Origin: Rhodanobacteraceae bacterium
Lineage (GTDB): Bacteria; Pseudomonadota; Gammaproteobacteria; Xanthomonadales; Rhodanobacteraceae
Direction of reading: 5' to 3'
Length of the DNA stretch: 64,000 nt
Assembly (NCBI GenBank): GCA_009996615.1
Contig: JAACZU010000007.1
Location: forward strand, 124,001 to 188,000
The notes beneath the pieces are model-generated. The model ran no database searches and was not told where the DNA came from. It was given only the letters and a program-made list of their open reading frames with translations. Below are positions 43,201 through 51,825 of this stretch, piece after piece. Made by a program: the position numbers and the translations under genes. Numbering within the stretch: the first letter of the stretch is position 1; each line of letters begins with the position of its first letter.

Positions 43201-44558
43201 AGCAACTCAAAGCCAACGGGGGTAAGGCTTTCGTCGGCTCCTACGTACTTGGTATGGGGTTCGTGCTTACCTCTGACGAGGCACGGCGGATGTTGGATGC
43301 TGACCCAAGAAACGCCGAGGTGCTCTTTCCCTATATCAACGGGGACGACCTCAACTCAGATCCTGAGCAACAACCGAGTCGCTGGGTTGTCAATTTCTGG
43401 GACTGGTCGGAGGAGCGTGCACAAGAATACGAATTGCCGTGGCGGAGGATCGAAGAACGGGTTAAGCCGGAGCGTCAGCGCGTCAACGAACGTGGTGAGT
43501 TCGTCCTTAGACAGCCACTGCCTGTGCGTTGGTGGCAATACGCTGACAAGCGTCCCGCGTTGTATCACACCGTCGGTCGCGGTCAAAGTTTTGAGCGTCA
43601 CCCGAAGGAGTGGGATCTCCGCACGAAGCCAATGCCTCACGTATTGGTCGCGGTGCAAACGACGAAATACCTGTCTGTAAGCCGCCAACCAAATAGCGCG
43701 GTCTTCTCACACATGACGATAGTTTTTGCCGAAGCATCGCAAGCGTTATACGCATTGCTAAATTCTGTCGTGCATGGTGAATGGGTAAGGAAGCATTCCT
43801 CTTCGCTGGAAACGCGACTTCGGTATATCCCAACCGATTGTTTTGAGACGTTTCCACTGCCATTGCTTCAAGGTGATCTGGAATCTCTCGGGCACCGGCA
43901 CAACGATAGTCGTCAGCAAGCCATGCTTGATCTGGGTATCGGTATCACAAAACTCTACAACCGTTTCCACGCCGCTACCGAGCGTGATTCCCGCATCGAA
44001 GGGCTGCGCGCCCTGCAGCGCGAAATGGATAACGCCGTCGCGCGCGCCTACGGCTGGGACGACCTCGACCTCGAACACGGTTTTCACGAAGTGCCGTACC
44101 TGCCGGAGAACGACCGCGTCCGCTTCACCATCTCGGAATCTGCGCGCGTCGAAGTGCTGCGCCGCCTGTCGGAGTTGAATCGCCAGCGATACGAAGAAGA
44201 AGTCGCGCAAGGACTACACGACAACGCCACGCCACGCACCTCGGCACCCAAACGCCGTCGCACCAGCGCCGACGTTCCGCAACCCTCGCTCGACTTCGAC
44301 GCCCTTCCCGCCAACGAAGGCCAATACCTCAAAGTCGCCGAACCCCGCCCCGATTACCGCGCTGGCCCCACCCACGCCATCGTCGAACACCTGAAAGCCC
44401 ACCCCGGCTGGCACGCCAAGTCCGACATCCTCGCCGCCACCGGTATCACCGACGGCCAGTGGAACACCGCCATCAACGAGCTGCTCGCAAGCGGCAAAGT
44501 CGAACGCCAAGGCGAGCGGCGTGGTGCGCGCTATCGCGTTCTGGGGGATGAGTCATGA
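40197..44558 (+). CDS. drmMI: DISARM N6-adenine methyltransferase DrmMI
   Basis: The protein has 1453 residues. A long N-terminal region (about 1-550) is followed by the SAM-binding motif LKICDPAMGSGAFLVQACRW (about 595) and the catalytic VGNPPFLGGKRIS (about 866), the gamma-type order. The target-recognition part follows, and HLKAHPGWHAKSDILAATGI near the C-terminus looks like a winged helix. In class 1 DISARM this protein methylates host DNA as the self mark. The segment coding residues about 970-1250 has clearly lower GC than both sides, suggesting exchange of the specificity region. It overlaps both neighbours by 4 bp. Confidence 0.9.
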   Translation: MSMHHEWLALIEISGPFLAVPVLEEAFPQGLEELDAGKRKRLRQAYDEWHEAQETDDPRLEDLYTAWIDEVLSRGLELDEDGRGDVLKHKDWCANHLIVALPEHGVSLSPDFAVVGNGDAPLMLVQAYAPDVDLDATRKLDGWASTPAERMVTLCRATGCRLGLVTNGERWMLVDAPVGAVTTFASWYARIWSQEPVTLQAFVHLLGIRRFFVDESERLPALFDRSLKFQDEVTDALGEQVRRAVEVLIQSLDKADQDRDRELLRGVKEAELYEAALTVMMRLVFLLSAEERGLLLLGDERYEANYALSTLRMQLRAESDEILERRWDAWSRLLAVFRAVYGGIEHENLRLPALGGSLFDPDRFPFLEGRAKGSDWRTDVAKPLPIDNRTVLLLLEAIQQFQGRTLSYRALDVEQIGYVYEGLLERTVKRTAEVTLELDATKSAQSPWVTLAELESARLDGAARLAELLQQRSGSSASRVRNDLARTVDDALADRLLTACHGDTALRDRIKPFGHLVRTDPWGYPLVYPAGAFIVTTGSDRRETGTHYTPKSLTEAIVAETLTPIAYVGPAQGTPRTDWVLKSPAELLDLKICDPAMGSGAFLVQACRWLADRLVEAWAQAEAQGHTVGIDGRVVAADANIEPLPRDTEARTIVARRLIAERCLYGVDLNPLAVELAKLSIWLVTLAKGRPFGFLDHNLRCGDSLLGIHRLDQLTQLSMNPSGQGQLRLFGQNIEQAVHEAIELRQRLREIPIRDISDVEAMAHLDGDARRRLAVPEGIADAFVGEVFASGGSGTALENALVSLTVQAGQVIDGDRDVLASMRRRSIAALSTDLPIDKTARRPFHWPLEFPEVFSRERGGFDGMVGNPPFLGGKRISGVAGDAFRNWLVTHLADGRRGSADLVAYFFLRAWSLLRDGGSFGLLAVNTIAEGDTRQVGLEAMVGAGAVIHAAYPNEPWPGKAAVVTSRVHVHKGEWSGKPLLLGRPVLFISAFLSDREEWSPKQLKANGGKAFVGSYVLGMGFVLTSDEARRMLDADPRNAEVLFPYINGDDLNSDPEQQPSRWVVNFWDWSEERAQEYELPWRRIEERVKPERQRVNERGEFVLRQPLPVRWWQYADKRPALYHTVGRGQSFERHPKEWDLRTKPMPHVLVAVQTTKYLSVSRQPNSAVFSHMTIVFAEASQALYALLNSVVHGEWVRKHSSSLETRLRYIPTDCFETFPLPLLQGDLESLGHRHNDSRQQAMLDLGIGITKLYNRFHAATERDSRIEGLRALQREMDNAVARAYGWDDLDLEHGFHEVPYLPENDRVRFTISESARVEVLRRLSELNRQRYEEEVAQGLHDNATPRTSAPKRRRTSADVPQPSLDFDALPANEGQYLKVAEPRPDYRAGPTHAIVEHLKAHPGWHAKSDILAATGITDGQWNTAINELLASGKVERQGERRGARYRVLGDES

Positions 44559-46696
44559 CATCACTCTCTGCTGATCGCCCAAGCACTGACCCTAAGGAGG
44601 ATTTGTTCGGGCATGCGCCGTTTGCAAAGAGCTTGGCTGACAGCATCTGTCGCTATCCGGGCAACGACGGGTTGGTGCTGGCTCTTTACGGCCCGTGGGG
44701 TTCCGGGAAGTCCACGGTTCTTGGCTATGTAAATCACTACCTTGAGCAGCAACCTGAAGACAATCGGCCCGTCGTCGTTACGTTCAACCCTTGGTGGTTC
44801 TCAGGGCAAGAAAATCTCGCCAGAGCCTTCCTTGGCCAGCTTCAGGCTGTGCTCCCCACCAAGAACGAGAAATTCAAAAAACTGGGTGATCTGCTAGGTG
44901 ACTTTGCCGAAGGTGTGGGCGGTTTGATCGACCTGTCTGGCATGACGGGTGGTGCGGCTGGCAAGCTCGGGAAGCTCATCGGCATGGTGACCAAGCGCAA
45001 GCCGAAAGATGTGCCCGCGCTCAAATCCGAGATCAGCAAGATTCTGAAGGAAGCAAAGAAGCGTGTTTTGATCGTCATCGACGATATTGATCGCCTCACC
45101 CCAGACGAAACTCGACAGTTATTTACCGTCATCAAAGCGTTGGCAGATTTTCCAAACGTTGTTTATCTGTTGGCCTTCGATCGCGAAGTTGCCGCGCAAG
45201 CCATTGAGCAACAGAGTGGCATGCCAGGCGAGCGCTATCTGGAGAAGATCATCCAGGTGCCGTTCGAGTTGCCGCCGATTGATCGTGTGGCCTTACGGGC
45301 TGCGCTGTTCAAACGCCTCAATCAGGCGCTGGGAGACACGCCGGACGGCCTATTCAATCAGTCGTATTGGACGAATGTTTTCCACGACGGGATCGACCCA
45401 TTGATCCAAGTGCCGCGAGATGTCGTCCGTTTCACGAATACGCTGTCTGTCACCTACCCGGCAGTGTGCGGTGAAGTCAATCCTGTGGACTTCATTGCGC
45501 TTGAGGCGATCCGAGTTTTTCTGCCGCCTTTGTATGACTTGGTTCGTACGAATCAAGACCGATTCGCTGGTCATAGCCGTGATGGCGGATATCAAGAGGA
45601 TCGGAATGCCAAGCAGGCATTTCATCAGCAATGGGTGGCTGAGCTTCCAGAGCGGCTGCGGGATAGCACGCAGGCATTGCTGGAGCGAGTGTTCCCAAAG
45701 ATCGGGCAGATGGGGTATGGCGCAGACTGGCTGGCTGAGTGGCGTAGGGAACTGCGTGCCTGCCACCCGGACTTGTTCCCTGTTTACTTCCGTCTGGCCG
45801 TTCCACAGGGCGCCATTCTGCGAAGCGAAATGATGGCGTTGTTGGCACTAGCTGGCTCGGCCGCTGATTTTGGAGCCGCACTTGTTCGTGCCAAGACTGA
45901 ACGACGACCAGATGGTTTGTCGAAAGCACGCGCCTTGCTTGAGCGTCTGATGGATCACGTCGAGCAAGAAATCGCAGACGAACATATCCCGACAGTTATT
46001 CAGGCCCTATTCGATGTTGGTGACTTGCTGATTGATCCCGCAGATGAGCGGGGAATGTTCGATTTCGGCAATATTTCGCGGGCATCTCGCCCCGTTTATC
46101 ACCTTCTGAAGCGAGTGCCCGCCGATCAGCGAACCGATATTCTTGATGAGGCAATCAAGGCAGGCAACGCGCTCGCTGTTCAGTCATGGCTCCTGCAAGC
46201 AGTGGATGAGGAGATCACCAAGGCAACAGTTTCAGGTGAACGCACACAACTGACGGCTGATGAGGTTACGAGATTGAAAGCCACCTGGATATCCAGAGTG
46301 CGAATGCTTTCAGCAAACGCCGATTTTATGGATCACCCAGAATTGTCAAGACTGCTTTCCATGTGGCGACACTGGGGTGATGGGGCGGAGACGCGTGCGT
46401 GGTGCGACCGCGTTACCGCGTCCGACGATGGGCTACTGGCGTTGCTGCCGAAATTCGTTCAGTACACCAGATCCCACACCTTGGGGGATTGGGCAATGCG
46501 CCTTCAACCGCGCCTAAATCCGAATTGGCTAGAAAACTATATCGATACCGCATGCTGTGCAGAGCGATTGAATGAGCTGTCAAGGAAGAACGCGATTCCC
46601 GATGCGGCCCAAGAGGCTGTCACCCAGTTTCTGAGGGAATTCGAGATGCTGAAGGTTGGAAAGAACCCGGATGGTGATGGTGCATTCGATGAATGA
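44555..46696 (+). CDS. KAP family P-loop NTPase
   Basis: The protein has 713 residues. Walker A is ALYGPWGSGKSTVLGYVNH (about residue 45). VVVTFNPWWFSGQENLARAF is the KAP-specific segment. Walker B is RVLIVIDDIDRLTPDETRQL (about 170). YLLAFDREVAAQAIEQ and RYLEKIIQVPFELPP follow, also KAP hallmarks. The usual KAP membrane helices are absent or weak, and a long alpha-helical C-terminus follows. KAP NTPases occur in several defence systems as sensors or effectors. It is not a DISARM core gene. Its GC (about 52-55% by eye) is lower than that of its neighbours, a sign of separate origin. Confidence 0.9.
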   Translation: MTSLSADRPSTDPKEDLFGHAPFAKSLADSICRYPGNDGLVLALYGPWGSGKSTVLGYVNHYLEQQPEDNRPVVVTFNPWWFSGQENLARAFLGQLQAVLPTKNEKFKKLGDLLGDFAEGVGGLIDLSGMTGGAAGKLGKLIGMVTKRKPKDVPALKSEISKILKEAKKRVLIVIDDIDRLTPDETRQLFTVIKALADFPNVVYLLAFDREVAAQAIEQQSGMPGERYLEKIIQVPFELPPIDRVALRAALFKRLNQALGDTPDGLFNQSYWTNVFHDGIDPLIQVPRDVVRFTNTLSVTYPAVCGEVNPVDFIALEAIRVFLPPLYDLVRTNQDRFAGHSRDGGYQEDRNAKQAFHQQWVAELPERLRDSTQALLERVFPKIGQMGYGADWLAEWRRELRACHPDLFPVYFRLAVPQGAILRSEMMALLALAGSAADFGAALVRAKTERRPDGLSKARALLERLMDHVEQEIADEHIPTVIQALFDVGDLLIDPADERGMFDFGNISRASRPVYHLLKRVPADQRTDILDEAIKAGNALAVQSWLLQAVDEEITKATVSGERTQLTADEVTRLKATWISRVRMLSANADFMDHPELSRLLSMWRHWGDGAETRAWCDRVTASDDGLLALLPKFVQYTRSHTLGDWAMRLQPRLNPNWLENYIDTACCAERLNELSRKNAIPDAAQEAVTQFLREFEMLKVGKNPDGDGAFDE

Positions 46697-46706
46697 AGGT
46701 GACTCC

Positions 46707-48683
46707 ATGATCAACAAAGAAGAAGGTGAGGTCACGCCGCCGTTCGAGATGACCGTCGATCTCAACGTCCTCGAACACCTCGGCATCAACCTCTATAGCA
46801 ACATCGCCGCTGTCCTTACCGAAGCGGTGGCCAACGCATGGGACGCGGATGCGTCCAGCGTGCAGATTCGCGTCGATCCGAACAACGAATGGATCGAGAT
46901 CGAGGACGACGGTATCGGCATGTCTGTCGATGACCTGAATGGCAAGTACCTGCGCGTTGGCTATCGCCGCCGCGACGAGGATGCGGAGCATGGTTGCAAG
47001 ACGGCCAAAGGCCGCCCTGTCATGGGCCGCAAGGGCTTGGGCAAGCTGTCGCTGTTCTCCATAGCCGATGTCATCGAAGTGCAGTCCGCCAAAGACGGCG
47101 GCAAGCACGGCTTCCGCATGACGGTGTCGGACATCAAGAAGGCCGTCCAAGACAAACAGAAATATCACCCCAAGCCACTGGCGGACGATGCGCTCACGGT
47201 GACGCAAGGCACGAAGCTGGTGCTGCGTGAAATCAAGCGGCAGCGTCTTGGCAAGGGCGTGGCCGCGCTGCGCAAGCGTTTGGCTCGGCGCTTCTCGATC
47301 ATTGGTCAGGCCAACGGCTTCGAGATCAAGATCGACGGCCTGCCCATATCGGCGACGGATCGCGGCGACCTGCCCAAAGTCCAGTTCCTCTGGACGTTCG
47401 AGGGCTACGAGCCGGAGGCCAGCACCATCGCGCACGTCGTGGAACGCGAATCGCTGCCCGCGCGGTTAGAGGCATGGGAAACGGCGTGGCGCGTGAGCGG
47501 CTGGCTCGGCACCGCGCGCAAACCCAAAGACCTCGACGACGACGAGGCAGGCAATCTGAACGGCATCGTGGTTTTCGCCCGTGGCCGCTTGTTCCATGAA
47601 AACGTCCTTGATCGCCTGAACGACGGGCGGCTCTACACCAAGTACCTCACCGGGCAGATCGAGGCGGACTTCCTCGATGCCGACGATCAGCCGGACATTG
47701 CCACCAGTGATCGCCAGCGCGTGCAGGAAGACGACCCGCGATACATCCAGTTGATTGCCTTTCTCGGCTCGCAACTCAACAAGCTCGAAAAACGCTGGAA
47801 CGAATGGCGCAGGAAGCACGAGGTCGAGAAGGCCAAGGAAACGTCTCCAGCCCTTGCGGAATGGTTGGACACGCTGCGTGAAGGCCACAGGAAGAACGCG
47901 GAAACGCTGATCGCCAAACTCAGCGCGCTGCCGGTGGACGATGAGGAGGATCGGAAGACCCTCTACAAGCACGGCATCCTCGCCTTTGAGCGCATGAAGC
48001 TGCGCGGCTCCACGGACGAGTTCGTGAGTGGCGTAGAAAGCGCCGACAAGTTGCTGGCTGTGCTCGCCGACCGCGATGCGCTGGAAGATTCCCTCTATCG
48101 AGACATCGTGCGATCACGGCTTGATGCCATCCGCTCGTTTCAAAAACTCATCGATGACGATGAGAAAGAAAAGGTGCTCCAGAAGTACCTGTTCGATCAT
48201 CTTTGGCTGCTCGATCCGTCGTGGGAGCGGGCGACTGGAACCGAAGTCATGGAAACGCGCCTGCTGGAATCAGGCATCGTTGTCGAGGATTTGACCAAGA
48301 AGGAAGAACTCGGCCGCGTGGACATCAAGTACCGCACGACGGCGGGCAAGCACATCGTGGTCGAGCTGAAGAAGGTTCAGCGTGCGATGAAGCTCCTCGA
48401 ACTTCAGGAGCAGGGCCAGACCTACGTGGACAAGCTCAAGAAGATTCTGCTTGCGCAGAACGAGCCGACACCGAACATCGAGGTCATATTCGTGATCGGG
48501 AAGCCAGTCGCTGAGGAAGCGACGAATCCAGACCGCCTCAAGTCGTCAATGGCTGCCGTGTCGCCGGGCAGTCGCATCGTCCACTACGACACGCTGATCC
48601 GTGGCGCGCAGGAAGCCTATTCGGCCTACATCGACAAGAGCAAGGAACTCGACAAGCTCGAAAACATAGTGAATAGGATTTGA
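46707..48683 (+). CDS. GHKL/Hsp90-type ATPase with C-terminal PD-(D/E)XK-like nuclease region
   Basis: The protein has 658 residues from MINKEEGEVTPPFEMTVDLN, with AAGGTG about 9 bp upstream; 46689 is an alternative start. The Bergerat fold shows the N box EAVANAWDADASSVQIRV, the G1 box IEDDGIGMSVDDL and the G2 box GRKGLGKLSLFSIAD, as in MORC, MutL and Hsp90-like ATPases. Near residue 540, GRVDIKYRTTAGKHIVVELK has the D...E-x-K spacing of the PD-(D/E)XK nuclease fold. A DNA-sensing ATPase with a nuclease effector is inferred. It lies between the KAP gene and the second helicase. Confidence 0.82.
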   Translation: MINKEEGEVTPPFEMTVDLNVLEHLGINLYSNIAAVLTEAVANAWDADASSVQIRVDPNNEWIEIEDDGIGMSVDDLNGKYLRVGYRRRDEDAEHGCKTAKGRPVMGRKGLGKLSLFSIADVIEVQSAKDGGKHGFRMTVSDIKKAVQDKQKYHPKPLADDALTVTQGTKLVLREIKRQRLGKGVAALRKRLARRFSIIGQANGFEIKIDGLPISATDRGDLPKVQFLWTFEGYEPEASTIAHVVERESLPARLEAWETAWRVSGWLGTARKPKDLDDDEAGNLNGIVVFARGRLFHENVLDRLNDGRLYTKYLTGQIEADFLDADDQPDIATSDRQRVQEDDPRYIQLIAFLGSQLNKLEKRWNEWRRKHEVEKAKETSPALAEWLDTLREGHRKNAETLIAKLSALPVDDEEDRKTLYKHGILAFERMKLRGSTDEFVSGVESADKLLAVLADRDALEDSLYRDIVRSRLDAIRSFQKLIDDDEKEKVLQKYLFDHLWLLDPSWERATGTEVMETRLLESGIVVEDLTKKEELGRVDIKYRTTAGKHIVVELKKVQRAMKLLELQEQGQTYVDKLKKILLAQNEPTPNIEVIFVIGKPVAEEATNPDRLKSSMAAVSPGSRIVHYDTLIRGAQEAYSAYIDKSKELDKLENIVNRI

Positions 48684-48693
48684 GGGGGAGCAC

Positions 48694-51600
48694 ATGACAT
48701 GGAGTCCTGGACAGCTCGTCCGTCATATTGATGATCCGGCCAAGATCGGCACCGTCACCGATCAGACGCGCGCGCGTGCATCCGGCTCGCAATACCGCGT
48801 GAACTGGAATGGACGTCTGGATTGGCACTACGAGGAGGAGTTGGTCGCGGCCGATGCGGGTAGCGATGATCCTCTGGAGCTGATCCGAGAGGGACGTTAC
48901 GGGCGGGTGGATGACCTGCGCCAATTGCTGACGCACATCCATCTGGCCGGGCGGCTGTCGAACGTCGTCTATGCGATGGGTCTGACCCAGACCGACTTCT
49001 ACCCGCATCAATACAAGCCCTTGCTCACGCTGCTGGACTCGCCCGTCAATGGCCTGCTGATCGCTGACGAAGTGGGTCTGGGCAAGACGATCGAGGCGGG
49101 ACTGATCTGGACTGAACTGCGTGCCCGCTACGATATGCGCCGCCTATTGGTGGTGTGCCCCGCTATGCTGCGGGAGAAGTGGCGGTTGGAGCTTTCGTCT
49201 CGCTTCGGTCTCGATGCCCGTGTCGTCGATGCGGAAACGTTGCGGCAAGAACTGGCTTCGACCGAGCATCGGGAACGCGCGTGGATCGTCAGCTACCAGG
49301 GCATCCGCGTTCCGAGCGATTGGGACGCCAACGAGAGCGACAAGCCCAAGCGATCGGTTCGCGCCCGGCTCGCCGACTTGCTCTACCAGCACGCCGATCA
49401 AGAACCACTGCTGGACTTGGTGATCTTCGATGAAGCGCACTACATGCGCAACGAAGAAACGGGCGCATGGCGGACGGGCAGCTTGCTGAGGGATGTCAGC
49501 ACACACCAGTTAATGCTTTCGGCGACGCCGATCAATCTCGGTTCGGATGACTTGTTCAATGTATTGCGCCTGCTCGACCCAGATCATTTCGAGTATCCGG
49601 AGGACTTCCGAAATGTCGTCCTCGCCAATCGTCCGGTGATCGCCGCGAGCGACGTCGTGCGTGATCCGACGAGCGATGCCGACCAGATCATGGTGGCGAT
49701 ACGCGAAATCGAGTCGTCACGATGGTTCGAGCGATCCGAGCGCGTCGATCGCTTGATCGAGGAAGCGGAGGCGATTGAGGACTGGACGAACGACAGGCGT
49801 ATCGACATCGCCGCGAAACTCGAACGGCTCAACTTGCTCGCGCACATCGTCAGCCGCACGCGCAAACGGGAAGTGCAGTCCGACCGCGTGTTGCGTGACG
49901 TCACGGTGTTCGAGGCGGAAATGTCGCCCGTGGAGCGGGAGCTTTATCAGGCGATCACCGAAGGGACACGGGAGTATGCGCTGGCCAATGGCATCGAGCA
50001 CGGTTTCCTGCTCTCCACGCCGCAGCGCATGGTTGCGTCCAGTCCGGCCGCCTTGCTGCGGACGTGGCGCGACGACGGCCTCGACGCCGACGCCCTTGCG
50101 GCGGCAATGGACGAAATCGACGAAGATGAGGAAAAGCTGGCCGAACGGACATCTGGCCTCAAACAGTGGCTGGCGAGCAGAACACTGCCCCAGTTCGGGT
50201 TCGGCGACCTGAGCAGGAACGACTCGAAATTCGCCGAGCTTTCCAAGGCGTTCAAGCGATTCATGACCGAGGATCGAGACGCCAAGGCCATCGTGTTCAC
50301 CACCTTTCGCGGCACGGCGCGCTATCTCGTCGAGCGGCTTTCCGCCGAAAACGTGGAGGCCGGGTTGCTGATGGGCGGGGCGGAGTTCGACAAAGAGGCC
50401 GTGGTCTCCGGTTTCCGCGAGGACAGGAACTGCCGCGTGTTGGTCTGCACGGACGTGGCCGCCGAAGGCGTGGACTTGCAGTTCTGCCGCCTCGTCGTCA
50501 ACTACGATCTGCCGTGGAACCCGATGCGCATCGAGCAGCGGATCGGTCGTATCGATCGCATCGGTCAACAATCCAAGCGCATCTTGGTGTGGAACTTCGT
50601 CCACAAGGACACGATCGATGCACTCATCATTGCGAGGCTGGCCAAGCGCATCGGTGTTTTCGAAAGCACATTGGGGGAAACGGAGGAAATCCTCGGTCAA
50701 GTGCGCAAGCTCGAAGACGTCTTGTTGTCGAAGCATCTGACCACCGACGAAGAGGCGCGCCTGATCGAGGAAGTGGCGCTGGCGATCGAGAATGCCAAGC
50801 GCAAACAGGAAGAGCTTGAGCGAGAGGCAATCCAACTCGTTGCACACGGTCAGCAACTGCTGGCGCAGATCGAAGCCGCGCGCGGCGATGGAAAGATCGT
50901 CACCCGGCACGATCTGATTCGTTACGTCGATGGGTGCCTCAGAAACGTTCCCGGTTGTCGGATCAATGCTGCGCACGGTGATGCCGACACGTTCGACATC
51001 GGCTTGAGCCCGGGCTTTGCTGCGGAACTGGACGAGTTCGTGAGGCGGGAGAATCTGGTCGGGAAGACGGGTCTTGCCTCCGGCCAGACGAGGCGTTGCC
51101 GCTTCACCGACAGGATCACCGACAAGCCGAAACCCGGCGAGGAGATCGTCCATCGCTTCCATCCGATCGTTCGCTTCCTGTCGAGCAATGCCGACGGGTC
51201 GGCGGATCGCTTTCCGCTCTACGCCGCCAGAGTCGCCGCCGAAGGCATTGAGGCGGGCCGATATGCGCTGATGACTCGGCTGGCGAGCTTTTCCGGCGTG
51301 AAGGAAGAAGAACACCTCTTGGTCGCTGCCGTCCCTCTCGACGGTGAGCGATCCCTCGACGACCGGGTGGCGGAAGCTTTGCTCGACTCGGTTAGGAAGT
51401 CGGGGAACGACTGGCCGACGGTAGCGGTGGATGTCCTTGCGGATGCCGGGGTAGCCGCAGCGGAGCGGAGCGAGGAAATGCTCAGGGATCGGTACAAGGC
51501 GATCAAGGATGAGAAATGGCGCGAGAACAAAGACCGCGCCGACGTGCTTTCCCAACTTTTGGATGACCACATCCGAAAGAAACGCGAGGGGTTCGAGAAG

Positions 51601-51825
51601 CGGATCAGCAATCACGAATACTCTGCATCGTTGTATGGAAGTAGCCCGGATGGCAAGCGGCGCAAGGGCTTGGCGAATGCCGAACGCAAGAAAATGGAGG
51701 ATTTTCTGGCCCGGATGGAGACCCGTCGGGCGACGCTGGAGCGCAAAAGTCAGGCCTTTTCGGCCGAGACGCGCGACATCTGCGTCTTGCTCGTGGACGT
51801 GGTGCGGGCGGGAGGTCGTCCATGA
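48694..51825 (+). CDS. Second SNF2/RapA-like helicase
   Basis: The protein has 1043 residues, starting 10 bp after the previous stop with GGGGGAG upstream. An N-terminal Tudor/KOW-like part (SPGQLVRHIDDPAKIGTV) precedes the motor. Motif I is IADEVGLGKTIEAGLIW (about 123). Motif II is VIFDEAHYMRN (about 245), motif III is LSATPINLGS, motif V is CTDVAAEGVDLQFC (about 586), and motif VI is EQRIGRIDRIGQQ (about 614). The order matches RapA and DrmD, but the N-terminus and C-terminal half differ from the drmD product, so it is not a simple copy. It overlaps the Hsp70-like gene by 4 bp. Confidence 0.88.
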   Translation: MTWSPGQLVRHIDDPAKIGTVTDQTRARASGSQYRVNWNGRLDWHYEEELVAADAGSDDPLELIREGRYGRVDDLRQLLTHIHLAGRLSNVVYAMGLTQTDFYPHQYKPLLTLLDSPVNGLLIADEVGLGKTIEAGLIWTELRARYDMRRLLVVCPAMLREKWRLELSSRFGLDARVVDAETLRQELASTEHRERAWIVSYQGIRVPSDWDANESDKPKRSVRARLADLLYQHADQEPLLDLVIFDEAHYMRNEETGAWRTGSLLRDVSTHQLMLSATPINLGSDDLFNVLRLLDPDHFEYPEDFRNVVLANRPVIAASDVVRDPTSDADQIMVAIREIESSRWFERSERVDRLIEEAEAIEDWTNDRRIDIAAKLERLNLLAHIVSRTRKREVQSDRVLRDVTVFEAEMSPVERELYQAITEGTREYALANGIEHGFLLSTPQRMVASSPAALLRTWRDDGLDADALAAAMDEIDEDEEKLAERTSGLKQWLASRTLPQFGFGDLSRNDSKFAELSKAFKRFMTEDRDAKAIVFTTFRGTARYLVERLSAENVEAGLLMGGAEFDKEAVVSGFREDRNCRVLVCTDVAAEGVDLQFCRLVVNYDLPWNPMRIEQRIGRIDRIGQQSKRILVWNFVHKDTIDALIIARLAKRIGVFESTLGETEEILGQVRKLEDVLLSKHLTTDEEARLIEEVALAIENAKRKQEELEREAIQLVAHGQQLLAQIEAARGDGKIVTRHDLIRYVDGCLRNVPGCRINAAHGDADTFDIGLSPGFAAELDEFVRRENLVGKTGLASGQTRRCRFTDRITDKPKPGEEIVHRFHPIVRFLSSNADGSADRFPLYAARVAAEGIEAGRYALMTRLASFSGVKEEEHLLVAAVPLDGERSLDDRVAEALLDSVRKSGNDWPTVAVDVLADAGVAAAERSEEMLRDRYKAIKDEKWRENKDRADVLSQLLDDHIRKKREGFEKRISNHEYSASLYGSSPDGKRRKGLANAERKKMEDFLARMETRRATLERKSQAFSAETRDICVLLVDVVRAGGRP

